DNA of 64,000 nucleotides from CAUZJF01 sp965248605 (GTDB lineage: Bacteria > Chloroflexota > Dehalococcoidia > Lucifugimonadales > CAUZJF01): assembly GCA_965248605.1 (NCBI GenBank), contig CBDFJV010000007.1, forward strand, positions 2,790,001 through 2,854,000, read 5' to 3'. The translations under genes and the position numbers were made by a program. The notes under the pieces were generated by a model. The model was not told the origin of the DNA. It ran no database searches and saw nothing but the letters and a program-made list of their open reading frames with translations. Positions 1 to 8,813 of this stretch are shown here, piece after piece. Numbering within the stretch: position 1 is the stretch's first letter; every line of letters starts with the position of its first letter.

Positions 1-957
1 CAGGAGAACACCCGCGACTACTTCCTGCTGATGAGGGGGCTGATACAGCGCTACGGCGTACCCATCGCCCTCTACACCGACCGGCACTCCGTCTTCAAGA
101 ACGTGCCCGGCTCCGGGCGCGCCGGTGCACCCACACAGTTCAGTCGTGCGATGGACGAACTCGGCATACAGATGGTCTTCGCCCTGTCACCGCAGGCTAA
201 GGGTAGAGTGGAGCGCACAGCGGGAACGTTCCAGGATAGGCTGGTGACCGAGCTCAGACTCGCTGGTGCAGTCACCATCGAGGAGGCCAACACCCTGCTG
301 AAGGAGTTCCTTGACCGCTTCAACGCTCGCTTCGGAGTGCCGGCACAGCACCCTGAGGCTGCCTACCGCCCGTTGGGACCGGGAGTGTGCCTCGACACTG
401 CGCTCTGCTTCAGGCACAGCCGCAGGGTGGCCAGGGACAACACGGTGAAGTACCGCTGGAGAACGCTTCAGTTGCTGCCCGGGACGGAGCGGCGCAGCTA
501 TGCGGGGGCGGTGGCAGATGTGCTGGAAGGCCTGGACGGCCAGCTGGCTGTGCGTTACCGGGGAGAGATCATCCCCAGCCAGGAGGCGCCACCCCGCCCA
601 GGCATACTCAGAAGCTTCAACGACTCTTCTTCACACTTGACACCCCCACGTCCCGATCTCAACGGTCTGAGCAGGCGCTGGGAGGCGGCCCTGGCAGCAC
701 TCGACGCACAGATGGACGCCGGCGATGCTGACGACACGGCCATCGACAACGGCGCCGTCAGAGTCCGCAAGGCACCTGCCATGCAGCGCAGGAAGCCCAC
801 TCCACTCCAGACGGCAAGGTGGAACGCTGTTCAGAAGGCGAAGCGCAGGGGGTTGTCGACTCGAGGGGTCGCCCGGGAACTCGGCATCCATCGGGACACG
901 GCAAAGAAGTACATGGAAGCTCTGAGCCCGCCCATGAAGCGAGATCGGGTCGAATAG
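1..957 (+). CDS. Integrase-core (ISNCY-like) transposase, 5' end outside window
   Basis: The reading frame is open from base 1 and the true start lies upstream. The visible part is the second half of an rve-type DDE transposase: a block with YTDRHSVFKN (second catalytic Asp region), then QAKGRVERTAGTFQDRL with the catalytic Glu region, then a C-terminal domain. The last about 50 residues (GLSTRGVARELGIHRDTAKKYM) look like a helix-turn-helix. It would catalyse DNA cleavage and strand transfer of its own element. A shorter relative of the same family lies at 54767-55247 on the minus strand. Downstream (about 991-1031) two direct copies of an ACATTxTCGCTGxCC motif probably belong to the element's end. 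Family assignment to ISNCY is by resemblance; IS481-like is the alternative. Confidence 0.7.
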   Translation, partial: QENTRDYFLLMRGLIQRYGVPIALYTDRHSVFKNVPGSGRAGAPTQFSRAMDELGIQMVFALSPQAKGRVERTAGTFQDRLVTELRLAGAVTIEEANTLLKEFLDRFNARFGVPAQHPEAAYRPLGPGVCLDTALCFRHSRRVARDNTVKYRWRTLQLLPGTERRSYAGAVADVLEGLDGQLAVRYRGEIIPSQEAPPRPGILRSFNDSSSHLTPPRPDLNGLSRRWEAALAALDAQMDAGDADDTAIDNGAVRVRKAPAMQRRKPTPLQTARWNAVQKAKRRGLSTRGVARELGIHRDTAKKYMEALSPPMKRDRVE

Positions 958-990
958 GAGCCATCTGTTATCATCGCGAGCAATACAAGT

Positions 991-1031
991 AACATTCTCG
1001 CTGGCCACTTAGCCGGACATTTTCGCTGACC
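991..1031. repeat. Paired direct repeats at the probable end of the ISNCY-like element
   Basis: Two 15-16-base direct copies (ACATTCTCGCTGGCC and ACATTTTCGCTGACC) occur about 25 bases apart just after the transposase stop. Multiple short repeats at an element end are typical transposase-binding sites; the assignment to the upstream transposase is inferred from position. Confidence 0.4.
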
Positions 1032-1797
1032 ATCGACACCGCCCTGGCGGTACATTATCTCTCCGCCATTCACAGGCGATGGCGCCGCGGAGTCCCTGAT
1101 GAGCGTCCGAGACCACCAGCTCCACCCCGCCGAGGCCCCTGGCGGACAGCGAGCGTAGGAAGGCCAGCCAGAAGGCGCCGTCTTCACTGGTACCCACGTC
1201 CATCCCTATGATCTCACGCTTGCCCTCGCCATTGACCGCCGTCGCCACCACCACGCTGACGTTGACGATCCTGCCGGCCTCCCTGACCTTCTGGGTAAGT
1301 GCGTCCAGCCACAGGTAGGGGTAGGGTCCGCCGTCCAGCGGTCGGCCCAGGAAGCCATCCACCACCTCATCGAGCTCCTGGCAGATACGCGAGACCTGAC
1401 TCTTGGAGATACCCTCACACCCCAGGGCCTTGACCAGGTCATCCACCCGCCTTGTGGATACCCCTTCCACGTAGGCCTGCTGGATCACCGCCAGCAGAGC
1501 TCGCTCGCTGCGACGCCGTGGCTCCAGCAGGCTCGGGAAGTAGCTTCCTTCCCTGAGCTTGGGTATCTGCAGCTCCATCGTCCCTACCCGGGTATCCCAC
1601 GCCCGGGACCGATACCCGTTGCGCTGGGTCACCCGCTCAGGGCTGCGTTCTCCATACTCAGCACCGATCCTCCCAGAAACCTCCGCATCCATGATCCCCT
1701 CTACCAGCACTCTCAGTGCCTCCCGTAGAAAGTCCACGTCACCGTCCATTCCCCCCTTGCGCAATAGCTCCAGCAGGTCCATCCTTTCCTTGACCAC
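1009..1797 (-). pseudogene. IS256-family (mutator-type) transposase, 3'-truncated
   Basis: 262 residues, against about 400 for the intact family. The N-terminal part is normal: RNGYRSRAWDTRVGTMELQIPKL is the family's strand motif, WLDALTQKV carries the first catalytic Asp and VVSDAHQGLRGAI the second. After residue about 241 the sequence leaves the family and reads into the IS21 terminus at 1039-1074, so the conserved Glu and the C-terminal third are missing. The element's own outer end (GGAAGTGGTGTAAGAG on the minus strand) can be seen near 1881-1896. A dead transposase, truncated by insertion. Confidence 0.85.
1039..1074 (-). repeat. Orphan left terminus of the IS21-type element
   Basis: These 36 bases are, on the minus strand, identical to the left terminal repeat of the complete IS21-type element at 52193-52228. 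No istA/istB follows here, so it is a relic left by deletion or by a later insertion. It lies exactly where the IS256 transposase reading frame (1009-1797) leaves its family sequence, so this IS21 insertion truncated that gene. Confidence 0.8.
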
Positions 1798-1918
1798 CGT
1801 TGTCCTCCTTTTCTCGAGCTTCGTGTTTGCCCGCTAAGGATGACGCGGTGGTCTCTCTTTCTCCAGACCCTCTCCCTCTTACACCACTTCCTGGGACTCT
1901 ACTCGGTGTACCCTCTCT

Positions 1919-3212
1919 GTGAACAACACGGGCTCGAGGCCCAAGAGAGGAGATAGACCGCCCATGAGGAAGGAAAGCACTGAGAGTAGGTCGGAGTCAA
2001 GGCCGGAGTGGGAGCAGTTGGAGGATTGGGTGCGAAGCCATGTCCAGAGGCTGATCCAGGAGTTGCTGGAGGAGGAGGTGACGGCGTTTCTGGGAAGGGC
2101 GAAGTCGGCGCTCAGATCCGACTCGGACTCAGATACCGGCTATCGGAACGGATACGGCAGAGCCCGGAGGCTTACTTACGCTGAGTTCGGGAACGATACA
2201 GCTGAGGCGGCCACGAGTCCGCGATACCGAGGAGCAGTTCGAGAGCCGGCTGCTGCCGCTGTTCGTCAACAGGACCAGGAAGGTTGCTGAGCTGATCCCC
2301 GAGCTGTACCTGCACGGTCTATCCGAAGGCGACTTCGATCTGGCTTTGCGGGGGCTGCTGGGAGAGGACGCACCGGTATCGGCGAGCACGGTGGCCCGGT
2401 TGAAGTCCAAGTGGAACGATGAGCTTGCCCAATGGCGCAGCCGGCCCCTCGATGACCTCGAAGTGGTCTACATGTGGGTGGATGGAGTCTACGTCAAGGC
2501 TGGTCTTGACAAGGAGAAGGCGGCGGTACTGGTGGTGATGGCGGCCCTGAGCGACGGGAGCAAGGTGGTGGTGAGCGCTGTTCCCGGATACAGGGAGTCC
2601 ACAGAGAACTGGTCCGAGGTGCTCAGGGACATCAAGCGCCGGGGCTTGAGCTGCCCGAGGCTGGTGGTTGGAGACGGACACCTGGGCATCTGGGGAGCTC
2701 TGCGCAACGTCTATCCTCAGGCAGCAGAGCAACGCTGCTGGAACCACAAGATCGTAAACGTGCTCGCCAAGCTTCCAAAGCGACAACAGGACCAGGCCAA
2801 GCTCATGCTGCGTACTATCCCCTACGCGCCGACTCGGACAGAGGCTGAGCGTCTCAGGACGGTGTTCACCAGGTGGTGCGGCGACCTTTCCTACGAGGCG
2901 GCCTCAGAGGCCTTGGAGCGGGACTGGGACCGCATGGTCACCTTCTATGACTTCCCAAAGGAGCACTGGGGGCACCTTCGCACGACGAACCCGGTAGAGT
3001 CACCCTTCGCGGCCCTCAGGCTTCGGACCGATGCCGCCAAGCGATACAAGAGGGTCGATCGGGCGATAGCGGTGATCTGGAAAATGTTGATGGTCGCCGA
3101 ACAGCGCTTCAGGCGTCTGAAGGCCCCTGAGTTGATCGAAGACGTCTATCTCGGTGCACAGTATGCGGATGGAATCGCCATTGAATCAACGGCTGAGAAG
3201 GTCGCCGCCTGA
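1919..3212 (+). pseudogene. IS256-family transposase with a single frameshift
   Basis: Two overlapping frames make one IS256-type transposase of about 430 residues. The first part (1919 to about 2175) ends in EEEVTAFLGRAK and YRNGYGRARRLT; the second (about 2178-3212) continues with RPRVRDTEEQFESRLLPLF, MWVDGVYVKAG (first Asp), VVGDGHLGIWGAL (second Asp) and TTNPVESPFAALRLRT (Glu region). The frames join if one T in the CTTACTTACG stretch near 2175 is removed. It differs from the neighbouring minus-strand IS256. Its right end (about 3212-3240) lies inside the IS1182/IS5-like gene at 3109-3894, so this element inserted into that one. The frameshift could be decay or a sequencing error. Confidence 0.85.
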
Positions 3213-3240
3213 TGTCGTTTACACACCTATTGACGTAACC

Positions 3241-3894
3241 TCGCGCGTGGCCCATGAACACCAGCTTGGCCTCCTTCCCCTTGCCCTTACGCATCAGCCG
3301 AGCCTCGGGGTCCGTCTTGCTCTGATGCGTTTCGTTCCTCAACCGCTCTCCACGACAGTCCACCGACGAGTTGCCAGGGTCATCATCGGGCGTCTGATGT
3401 TCCTCATCTCGCCGCCTGAAGCTCTTGATGCTCGCAGCCGCCTCTATCAGCGTCCCGTCCACACTGAAGTGCTCGTCCGACAGCAGTCCCTCTCGGTCGG
3501 CTTCCCACACCACCTCGTCGAACAGCGCCTGTCCTATCCTGTGCTCTAGCATACGTCTGCGGTTCTTCGTGAACACCGTCGGATCAAAGCTCGGCTCCAT
3601 CAGGTTCATGTCCAAGAACCAGCGGAACAGGAGATTGTATTCAAGCTCCTCGCAGAAGGCTCGCTCGCTGCGCACCGAGTACAGACAGATCAGCAACGAT
3701 GCCTTCAGCAGACGTTCCGGCGGCACAGACGCGCGACCCACCTTCGCGTACATCCGGTCGAACTCTGGCGACAGGCGCTCCAACGCCTGGTCGGCCACCG
3801 CTTTGATGGTCCGAAGGGGATGGTCCTTTGGGACTCGCTCCTCCAAGTCCACGAATGCCAGCATACTCGCCTGTGCGTCACGTCTGCCGCGCAT
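3241..3894 (-). pseudogene. IS1182/IS5-like transposase, N-terminal part
   Basis: The frame starts with ATG at 3894 and runs through an InsH-type N-terminal domain (DLEERVPKDHPLRTIKAVAD, ERLLKASLLICLYSVRSERAFCEELEYN) and the first catalytic region (LLSDEHFSVDGTLIEAAAS). Family identity stops at MGHARG (about 3241), where the right end of the IS256 element begins; the residues read beyond that point are IS256 end sequence. The C-terminal half with the remaining catalytic residues is not adjacent. A fragment of the same family's C-terminus occurs at 28954-29262, but it need not come from this copy. Confidence 0.8.
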
Positions 3895-4397
3895 GAGTAG
3901 GACACCTCCATCGCTTTGTCGTAGTATCCTATCTCATCAAATCGTTTTTCCGCAGCCTGTTAGAGAATCCACGCGGATAAGGACTAAGTGGGCTCATAAC
4001 GGTTACGCTTCATACGCTTCCTTCAATGGGGTCGTTCCACATCGCCCATCCACCAGGGGTGCGGAACCCCCAGGAAACGGGGGGTCCCCGGGCCGATGGC
4101 GCCGCCCATTAAGCGTGGTGGCGGCGGGTGGTATATTTTGTCGCTGGGAACTGGGTTTCAGGCAATTCAGCCTTCACCATATCGCACGGGCCTTGCGGAG
4201 CCATGCCTTACACGCTTTCCAACATCCTCCGCTTCGCCGACATGCTCTTGTCACCCTGGGCTCTATCCCCAAGCTCTTCCTTGCTAAGCAGGGGATTCGG
4301 CGCCGGATATCACGGCACGCTGGAAGTCTCGGCGTCGCCGCCTTCGGCTGCACCCAGTCCCACTGCCCACGAGTACCGCAGTTTTTGTTTCGATTGA
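3895..4397. other. Gene-free stretch with hairpins and a repeat copy
   Basis: No convincing gene. Around 4061-4090 there is a GC-rich inverted repeat (GGAACCCCC pairing with GGGGGGTCC) and around 4100-4130 another (GGCGCCGCCC / GGCGGCGGG). The last 45 bases (4353-4397) are an imperfect copy of 7176-7221. It looks like IS ends and gene debris. Confidence 0.4.
4353..4397. repeat. 45-base dispersed repeat, copy 1
   Basis: Resembles 7176-7221: both begin CCCAG(T/C)CCCAC(T/C)GCCCACGAGTA and end in GATTGA. On the minus strand both encode an R-Y-S-W-A-V-G-L-G peptide, suggesting the remnant of a common coding or IS-end sequence. Origin not recognised. Confidence 0.5.
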
Positions 4398-4580
4398 ATA
4401 ACCGATAACCTGGTGCAAGAGGCCCTCAACAGCACCGGGAACGTCCCTACTTCGCCAGCGGCAGCCGGACCGGGGACGGCGGCAATGGTCTGGGTTCTCG
4501 CGCTGGGAGCCCTGCTGCTGTTCAGCGCGGCCGCAGGCGTCGTCGCTGTTGCTGTTCGAGTGGGCGCTCGCCGATCATGA
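4398..4580 (+). pseudogene. C-terminal membrane-anchor remnant of a surface protein
   Basis: A 60-codon open stretch ending in TGA at 4578-4580. It encodes a Ser/Thr/Pro/Ala/Gly-rich linker (TSPAAAGPGTAA), then a hydrophobic helix (MVWVLALGALLLFSAAAG followed by VVAVAV) and a basic tail (RVGARRS). This linker/helix/basic-tail pattern is how many secreted proteins end when anchored in the membrane. The body of the protein is absent and the upstream 500 bases are noncoding, so it is probably a relic. A GTG at 4413 could start a small membrane protein instead. Confidence 0.35.
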
Positions 4581-4804
4581 GCACCAGCGGAATGAGGGGC
4601 TAGCCGCCGCAGACCGCCGACCACAAGACACAGGGGCAGCCATCGTCTGAAAACGGTGCCTGTACCCTCCTGAGCATGTATGCCGGTCTATTCTCTTGCC
4701 CGAATTCGTGACTGCTTTCCATACATCGGAGGCAGCGGGCCGGATCGGGCGGCGTTCAGTCTCCATGCTCAGGGCCGGGTGGTGGCCCTATTGCGACGCG
4801 CCGC
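4581..4804. other. Intergenic, nothing recognised
   Basis: The 224 bases downstream of the TPR gene hold no supportable ORF, RNA or clear terminator. Confidence 0.4.
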
Positions 4805-6031
4805 TCACCGTCGAGCCGCCTCCGCCCGCTCGATGGCCATCTGCCTGTGGTGGCGAGCGAAGGGCTCGTCGGGATTCAGACGGATGGCCTGGTCGTAGTC
4901 CTCGACCGCTCCTTCGTACTTCCCCAGCAGCATGCGGGCGTATCCCCTCGCGAAGAGGGCGTCCCAGTTGTCCGGGTCGATCCCGATGATGACGGTGAAG
5001 TCGTCGATGGCCCTCTCGTACTCGTCCAGGTGCATGTGGGAGGTCCCCCTGTTGCAGAGGACTTTGATGTTGCCGGGATCGAGCTCGATGGCCCTGGTGT
5101 AGTCCTCTATCGCCCGGTCGTGCCGCCCAAGGCTGCTATGGGCGAGCCCCCTGGCGATGAAGGTCTCACCGTTGTCGGGATCGAGGCTGAGGGACCTGTT
5201 GAGGTCCTCCATCGCCCGGTCGTACTGCCCAAGGCTGCCGAGAGCGGCTCCCCTGCTGAGGAGGGCGGCGGCGTTGTTGAGATCGATCTGGAGGGACCTG
5301 TCCAGGTCACGGACCGCATCGTCGTGTAGCCCTAGATTGAGGTTGGTGACTCCCCGCAAGTAGTACGCGAGGTTGTCGTCCGGTTCGAGCTCGATGGCGG
5401 AGTCGAAATCCTCAATGGCCTTGCGGTGCTCGCCAAGATTACGGTGTGCGAGTCCCCTGTGCTGGTGGGCGATGGCGAGGCTGGGGTCGAGCTCGATGGC
5501 CCTGCTCAGGTCCTCGACCGCCCGGAGGTGCTCTCCCATCTCGGCGTAGGTCACGCCTCGGTTGTAGTACGGGTCGGCGTCGTTGGGGGCGAGGCCGATG
5601 GCCGTGTCGAAGTCCTCGATTGCACTGTCGAAGTTACCCATCTCAGCGCTGGACCCCCCTCTGTTGTAGCGCGCGACGTGATCGTCAGGATCGAGGCGGA
5701 TGGCGATGCCGTAGTCATCGATTGCCGAGCGGTGCTCGCCCATTTCGGCAAGAGCACGTACCCTTTGAAAATAGGCGTGGGAGTCACCAGGGGCAAGATC
5801 GATGACTCTGCTGTAGTCCTCCACCGCGCGGAGGTGCTCGCCCAGCTCGCCGTAGAGCAGCCCCCTGGCGGACAGGGCCTCGACATCGTCCGGTCTCTCC
5901 TTGATGTGCTCGGTCAGGCGCTCGACCGCCTGGTGAAGGTCCTCGCGACCCAGGCCATCCATCGCCCTTTGGAATCTACCGTTGCCCTCCGATGCCTTCC
6001 GTCCATTCGTCCCGTTATGTTGTCCGGTCAT
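4805..6031 (-). CDS. Tetratricopeptide-repeat protein
   Basis: A 408-residue protein made almost entirely of TPRs. About 10 consecutive 34-residue units are visible, each with the pattern A-Y-Y-N-R-G...LG-(E/R)-H-x-x-A-(I/V)-E-D-(Y/F)-x-x-A-I-x-L-x-P-(D/N). No signal peptide or membrane segment is seen, so it is probably a cytoplasmic scaffold for protein-protein contacts; the partner is unknown. I chose the ATG at 6031 because GGGAGGAAAG lies 4-5 bases upstream; the frame is open to 6121 without a ribosome site. The units differ in DNA sequence, so the array is old and not a recent tandem duplication. It stands alone between IS fragments. Confidence 0.88.
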   Translation of the reverse strand: MTGQHNGTNGRKASEGNGRFQRAMDGLGREDLHQAVERLTEHIKERPDDVEALSARGLLYGELGEHLRAVEDYSRVIDLAPGDSHAYFQRVRALAEMGEHRSAIDDYGIAIRLDPDDHVARYNRGGSSAEMGNFDSAIEDFDTAIGLAPNDADPYYNRGVTYAEMGEHLRAVEDLSRAIELDPSLAIAHQHRGLAHRNLGEHRKAIEDFDSAIELEPDDNLAYYLRGVTNLNLGLHDDAVRDLDRSLQIDLNNAAALLSRGAALGSLGQYDRAMEDLNRSLSLDPDNGETFIARGLAHSSLGRHDRAIEDYTRAIELDPGNIKVLCNRGTSHMHLDEYERAIDDFTVIIGIDPDNWDALFARGYARMLLGKYEGAVEDYDQAIRLNPDEPFARHHRQMAIERAEAARR

Positions 6032-6252
6032 GGCTTTCCTCCCTGTATGTCTCGACACCCCGCCATCAGGACGCTTCTTTGTCGCGGGGCTGCTGCGAAC
6101 GATGTCTCTACATATTAGCACACACGTTCGTGTCTTGCAGTAGTACCCGCCGCTGCTCGTGAGCGTGGCGGAAGGGTCGTGGCTGCCAAGGGACCGCGAT
6201 ACTGGGAGTCGGACAACTGCACGTCCATGTGTGGAGCCCTTTGGTGTTCGGG
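6032..6252. other. Upstream region of the TPR gene / IS3 debris
   Basis: Contains the ribosome site of the TPR gene (6033-6043) and no other supportable gene. The junction with the truncated IS3 orfB lies just to its right. Confidence 0.4.
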
Positions 6253-6319
6253 CTACATCTTCCGCCGCCCTTGACTTTTCCGACGATGAAATCCGATACT
6301 ACCGCCGCAATTTCTGCTA

Positions 6320-6725
6320 CTACGGGTCCACATGAAGTCGTAGGCCCATACATGGTCCGGTCTCTCAGGTCTCAGCCTCATGCATGACCCATCGTTCAGC
6401 CACAACCGTCCTCTCTTGGGCTGTTTGCTGGGCACCTTTAGCCCTTCCCGTCGCCAGATCCTCTCCACCCTTTTGTGGTTCACCCTCCATCCACGATGTT
6501 GGAGCAGAGCCGTGATTCTGCGGTAACCGTACCTGCCGAACTCCCTTGCAAGCTCTACGATCGCCTCTGTGAGCAACCGCTCGTGGTCTGAGGAGGCAGG
6601 ATCGTACCGCTGGGTGGACCGAGGCTGGCCGAGCACCTTGCAGGCCCGACGTTCTGAGATACCAAGGACCTCTATTGCAAGGTCAACACCCTGACGGCGA
6701 CGGGTCGGGCTCAGAAGTTTCCCTC
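6320..6725 (-). pseudogene. IS3-family transposase OrfB, truncated
   Basis: The frame runs from an overlap with orfA (about 6720) without its own strong start, as expected for expression by -1 frameshifting from orfA. It shows the HTH_21 region (RYGYRRITALLQHRGWRVNHKRVER) and reaches the start of the integrase core, HVWAYDFM, which carries the first catalytic Asp. There family identity ends (about 6320) and unrelated sequence follows, so two thirds of the catalytic core are missing. Non-functional. Confidence 0.85.
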
Positions 6726-7004
6726 CGCCACCTCTTTCAATATCTGGTTATCCAGTGTCGGGTCTGCGACGGCTCTCTTGAGCCGGCTGTTCTCTGCCTC
6801 GAGCAGTTTCAGCCGTTTGGCCTGGTCTATGCTCAAGCCGCCGTACTCATTCCGCCACCGATAGAAGGTCTGCTCGGTGACTCCGATCTGACGGCAGACC
6901 TCGCCCACCGTGCTGCCTGTGGACATCGCCACCTCGGCCTCACGCAGCTTGGTTATGATCTGCTCCGGAGTGTGCTTCTTTCTTGGCATTCCGCCCCCTT
7001 TCAT
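6711..7004 (-). CDS. IS3-family transposase OrfA
   Basis: 97 residues with the HTH of the family (PRKKHTPEQIITKLREAEVAM ... EVCRQIGVTEQTFYRWRNEYGG) followed by a leucine-zipper-like stretch (AKRLKLLEAENSRLKRAVAD) used for multimerisation. It binds the element ends and normally joins OrfB by -1 frameshifting near its 3' end. OrfA itself is intact, but OrfB is truncated, so the element is not autonomous. The element's left terminus lies at 7028-7055. Confidence 0.88.
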   Translation of the reverse strand: MKGGGMPRKKHTPEQIITKLREAEVAMSTGSTVGEVCRQIGVTEQTFYRWRNEYGGLSIDQAKRLKLLEAENSRLKRAVADPTLDNQILKEVAEGNF

Positions 7005-7027
7005 GTCTGACCATGTCTAACATTAGA

Positions 7028-7055
7028 CCTGGATCAGTTTTTTGGGGGCAGGTCA
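7028..7055 (-). repeat. Left terminal repeat of the truncated IS3 element
   Basis: On the minus strand it begins TGACCTGCCCCCAAAAAACT, a typical IS3-family end starting with TG, 24 bases before orfA. The matching right end is lost with orfB. Confidence 0.6.
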
Positions 7056-7311
7056 GCACGGCCATTTGCTCATGGACAGGACCGGTGAAGGCTGCGATCA
7101 TGTCTTTGAGCAGCCGGGCTGAGGCGGCACGGGTCCGACTATCCGGACGGCCCAGCGGTACCGTCATCGGATACGCCCAGCCCCACCGCCCACGAGTAAC
7201 GCACCTTTTGGTGTTGATTGAGAAAGGGGGATGGGGACGCCCCTACGAGACGTGCGAAGCGTCCACTTCTAGCCGTGCCTGGCGACAGTGCCCACACTTG
7301 ATCGTCGACAG
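7056..7311. other. Intergenic with dispersed-repeat copy 2 (7176-7221)
   Basis: No supportable gene downstream of trpF. The stretch 7176-7221 is the second copy of the repeat at 4353-4397. No clear trp-operon terminator was recognised. Confidence 0.45.
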
Positions 7312-7989
7312 TCACTCGGAGGTCGCGGCCACCACGTCGGACCGCTTGACCGCCTCTGCAAATGCCTTGATCTTGGTCGGGTCTTTGGTCCCGTTGGTCT
7401 CCACTCCGCTGGACACGTCGACCCCCCAAGGATGTACCGTCTCGATAGCCCCGCCCACGTTGTCGGCGGTCAGCCCACCTGCCAGGACGATCTCGAAGTC
7501 GCCCGAGACCTCCTGGGCGATGCGCCAGTCGAAGCTGCGACCGGTCCCCCCCAGGGAGCCCGGCTCGCGCTTGTCGAGAAGGGGGACGTGGTCGCCTGCC
7601 ACGACCTCCGCGATTTTGTCGCGCACCTCGGCCGTCACGTCTAGCCTCGGGGCTTCGTCACGGACCTTGATCTGCCTGATTACGGAGGCGTCCACCTGGT
7701 CCCAATACTCGGGCGGCTCGTCTCCGCACAGCTGGGCCAGATCTAGACCACAGCGCCGAATAATCCTGTTGACGTCATCGATCGGTTGGTTGGCGAAGAG
7801 GCCCACTAGCCGCGGGCCGTTTTTCCCAAACGACCGGCGGTATTCCTGGATAACCTCCCATGCCTCGTCTTCGCCGAGCCGGCGCCGGGCCCCCGGAACG
7901 AAGTTGAAACCCAGGAAGTCGGCTCCGGCCTTCGCCGCGACAAGGGCGTTCCCAGGATCGCGCAGGCCGCAGATCTTGAAACTGGTCAC
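7312..7989 (-). CDS. trpF: Phosphoribosylanthranilate isomerase
   Basis: Isomerises N-(5'-phosphoribosyl)anthranilate to the 1-deoxyribulose form, the third step of tryptophan synthesis. 225 residues, normal for the family. It opens with the TrpF signature FKICGLRD (catalytic Cys in KICG) and has the phosphate-binding ends LAGGLTADNV and VDVSSGVETN with the catalytic Asp. Its ATG overlaps the trpC stop by four bases, so translation is probably coupled. It is last in a trpD-trpC-trpF run; trpE, trpG, trpB and trpA are not in the window. Confidence 0.96.
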   Translation of the reverse strand: MTSFKICGLRDPGNALVAAKAGADFLGFNFVPGARRRLGEDEAWEVIQEYRRSFGKNGPRLVGLFANQPIDDVNRIIRRCGLDLAQLCGDEPPEYWDQVDASVIRQIKVRDEAPRLDVTAEVRDKIAEVVAGDHVPLLDKREPGSLGGTGRSFDWRIAQEVSGDFEIVLAGGLTADNVGGAIETVHPWGVDVSSGVETNGTKDPTKIKAFAEAVKRSDVVAATSE

Positions 7990-8786
7990 GTCAGCTCTCG
8001 TAGCTTTGCGCCGGGGTCGTCCGCGGTGACAAGGGCCTCGCCCACCAGGGCCGCGTCGGCCCCAGCCTCGCGGACACGGACTACGTGGTCACGTTCGCTA
8101 AGGCCGCTCTCGCTCACGATGACCTTTCCGTCGGGCACCGTGGGCGCGAGCTGCTCGGTCACGGCCAGGTCGGTCTTGAAGGTCCGAAGGTCCCGGTTGT
8201 TGATCCCGATGATCTCGGCCCCGGTGTCGAGGGCAACAGCGAGCTCGTCTTCGTCGTGTACCTCGACCAGAGACTGCATCCAGAACTGCGTTGCCAGACC
8301 CATCAACTCCTTGAGCTGTGGAGGCTCCAGCATCGCAACGATAAGCAGAATGGCGTCTGCACCGTAGGCTCGGGCTTCGTAGACCTGGTACGGGTCGAAG
8401 ATAAACTCCTTCTGGAGCACCGGGACCCCGCGAGCATTGACGGTCTCGTGCACGGCTTCGAGGTGAGCGATGCTCCCCTGGAAGTGGTCGGCGTTGGTCA
8501 GCACCGAGATAGCCGCGGCGCCATTGTCGCCGTAGGCGCCGGCCAGGGAGCGTGGGTCGAAGTCGGCGCGGAGAAGGCCCTTGGCCGGGGACGCCTTCTT
8601 CACCTCGGCGATTATCCGGAGGGAGTCGCCCATCAGGGCGCCGGCCAGGTTCAGAGGCGCGGCTTGCTGCTCGATACGAGTCTCGAGCTTCCTTATGGGT
8701 GCCTCCACCTTGAGACGTTCGACCTCGCGGCGCTTCACCTCTACGATCTTTTTGAGGATGTCCGGCGTGTCCAAAGTCGTCATCAA
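7986..8786 (-). CDS. trpC: Indole-3-glycerol-phosphate synthase
   Basis: Closes the indole ring in the fourth step of the tryptophan pathway. 266 residues, a TIM barrel with the expected motifs: IIAEVKKASPAKG (catalytic Lys), LQKEFIFDPYQVYEAR (catalytic Lys/Glu region), EVHDEDEL, IGINNRDLRTF and VSESGL near the phosphate site. ATG at 8786 or 8783 (MM at the start); the 3' end overlaps trpF. A 27-base gap separates it from trpD upstream, so the three genes are likely one transcript. Confidence 0.96.
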   Translation of the reverse strand: MMTTLDTPDILKKIVEVKRREVERLKVEAPIRKLETRIEQQAAPLNLAGALMGDSLRIIAEVKKASPAKGLLRADFDPRSLAGAYGDNGAAAISVLTNADHFQGSIAHLEAVHETVNARGVPVLQKEFIFDPYQVYEARAYGADAILLIVAMLEPPQLKELMGLATQFWMQSLVEVHDEDELAVALDTGAEIIGINNRDLRTFKTDLAVTEQLAPTVPDGKVIVSESGLSERDHVVRVREAGADAALVGEALVTADDPGAKLRELT

Positions 8787-8813
8787 GCACCTTGCGAAGG
8801 TCTGGCTGAATCG

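Noticed and set aside
5426..6118. 230-codon plus-strand ORF over the TPR gene
   Set aside because: Antisense shadow; its regular pattern comes from the TPR repeats on the other strand.
7139..7429. 96-codon minus-strand ORF at the trpF 3' end
   Set aside because: Overlaps trpF in another frame and shows no family pattern; its RYSWAVGLG part is explained by the dispersed repeat.
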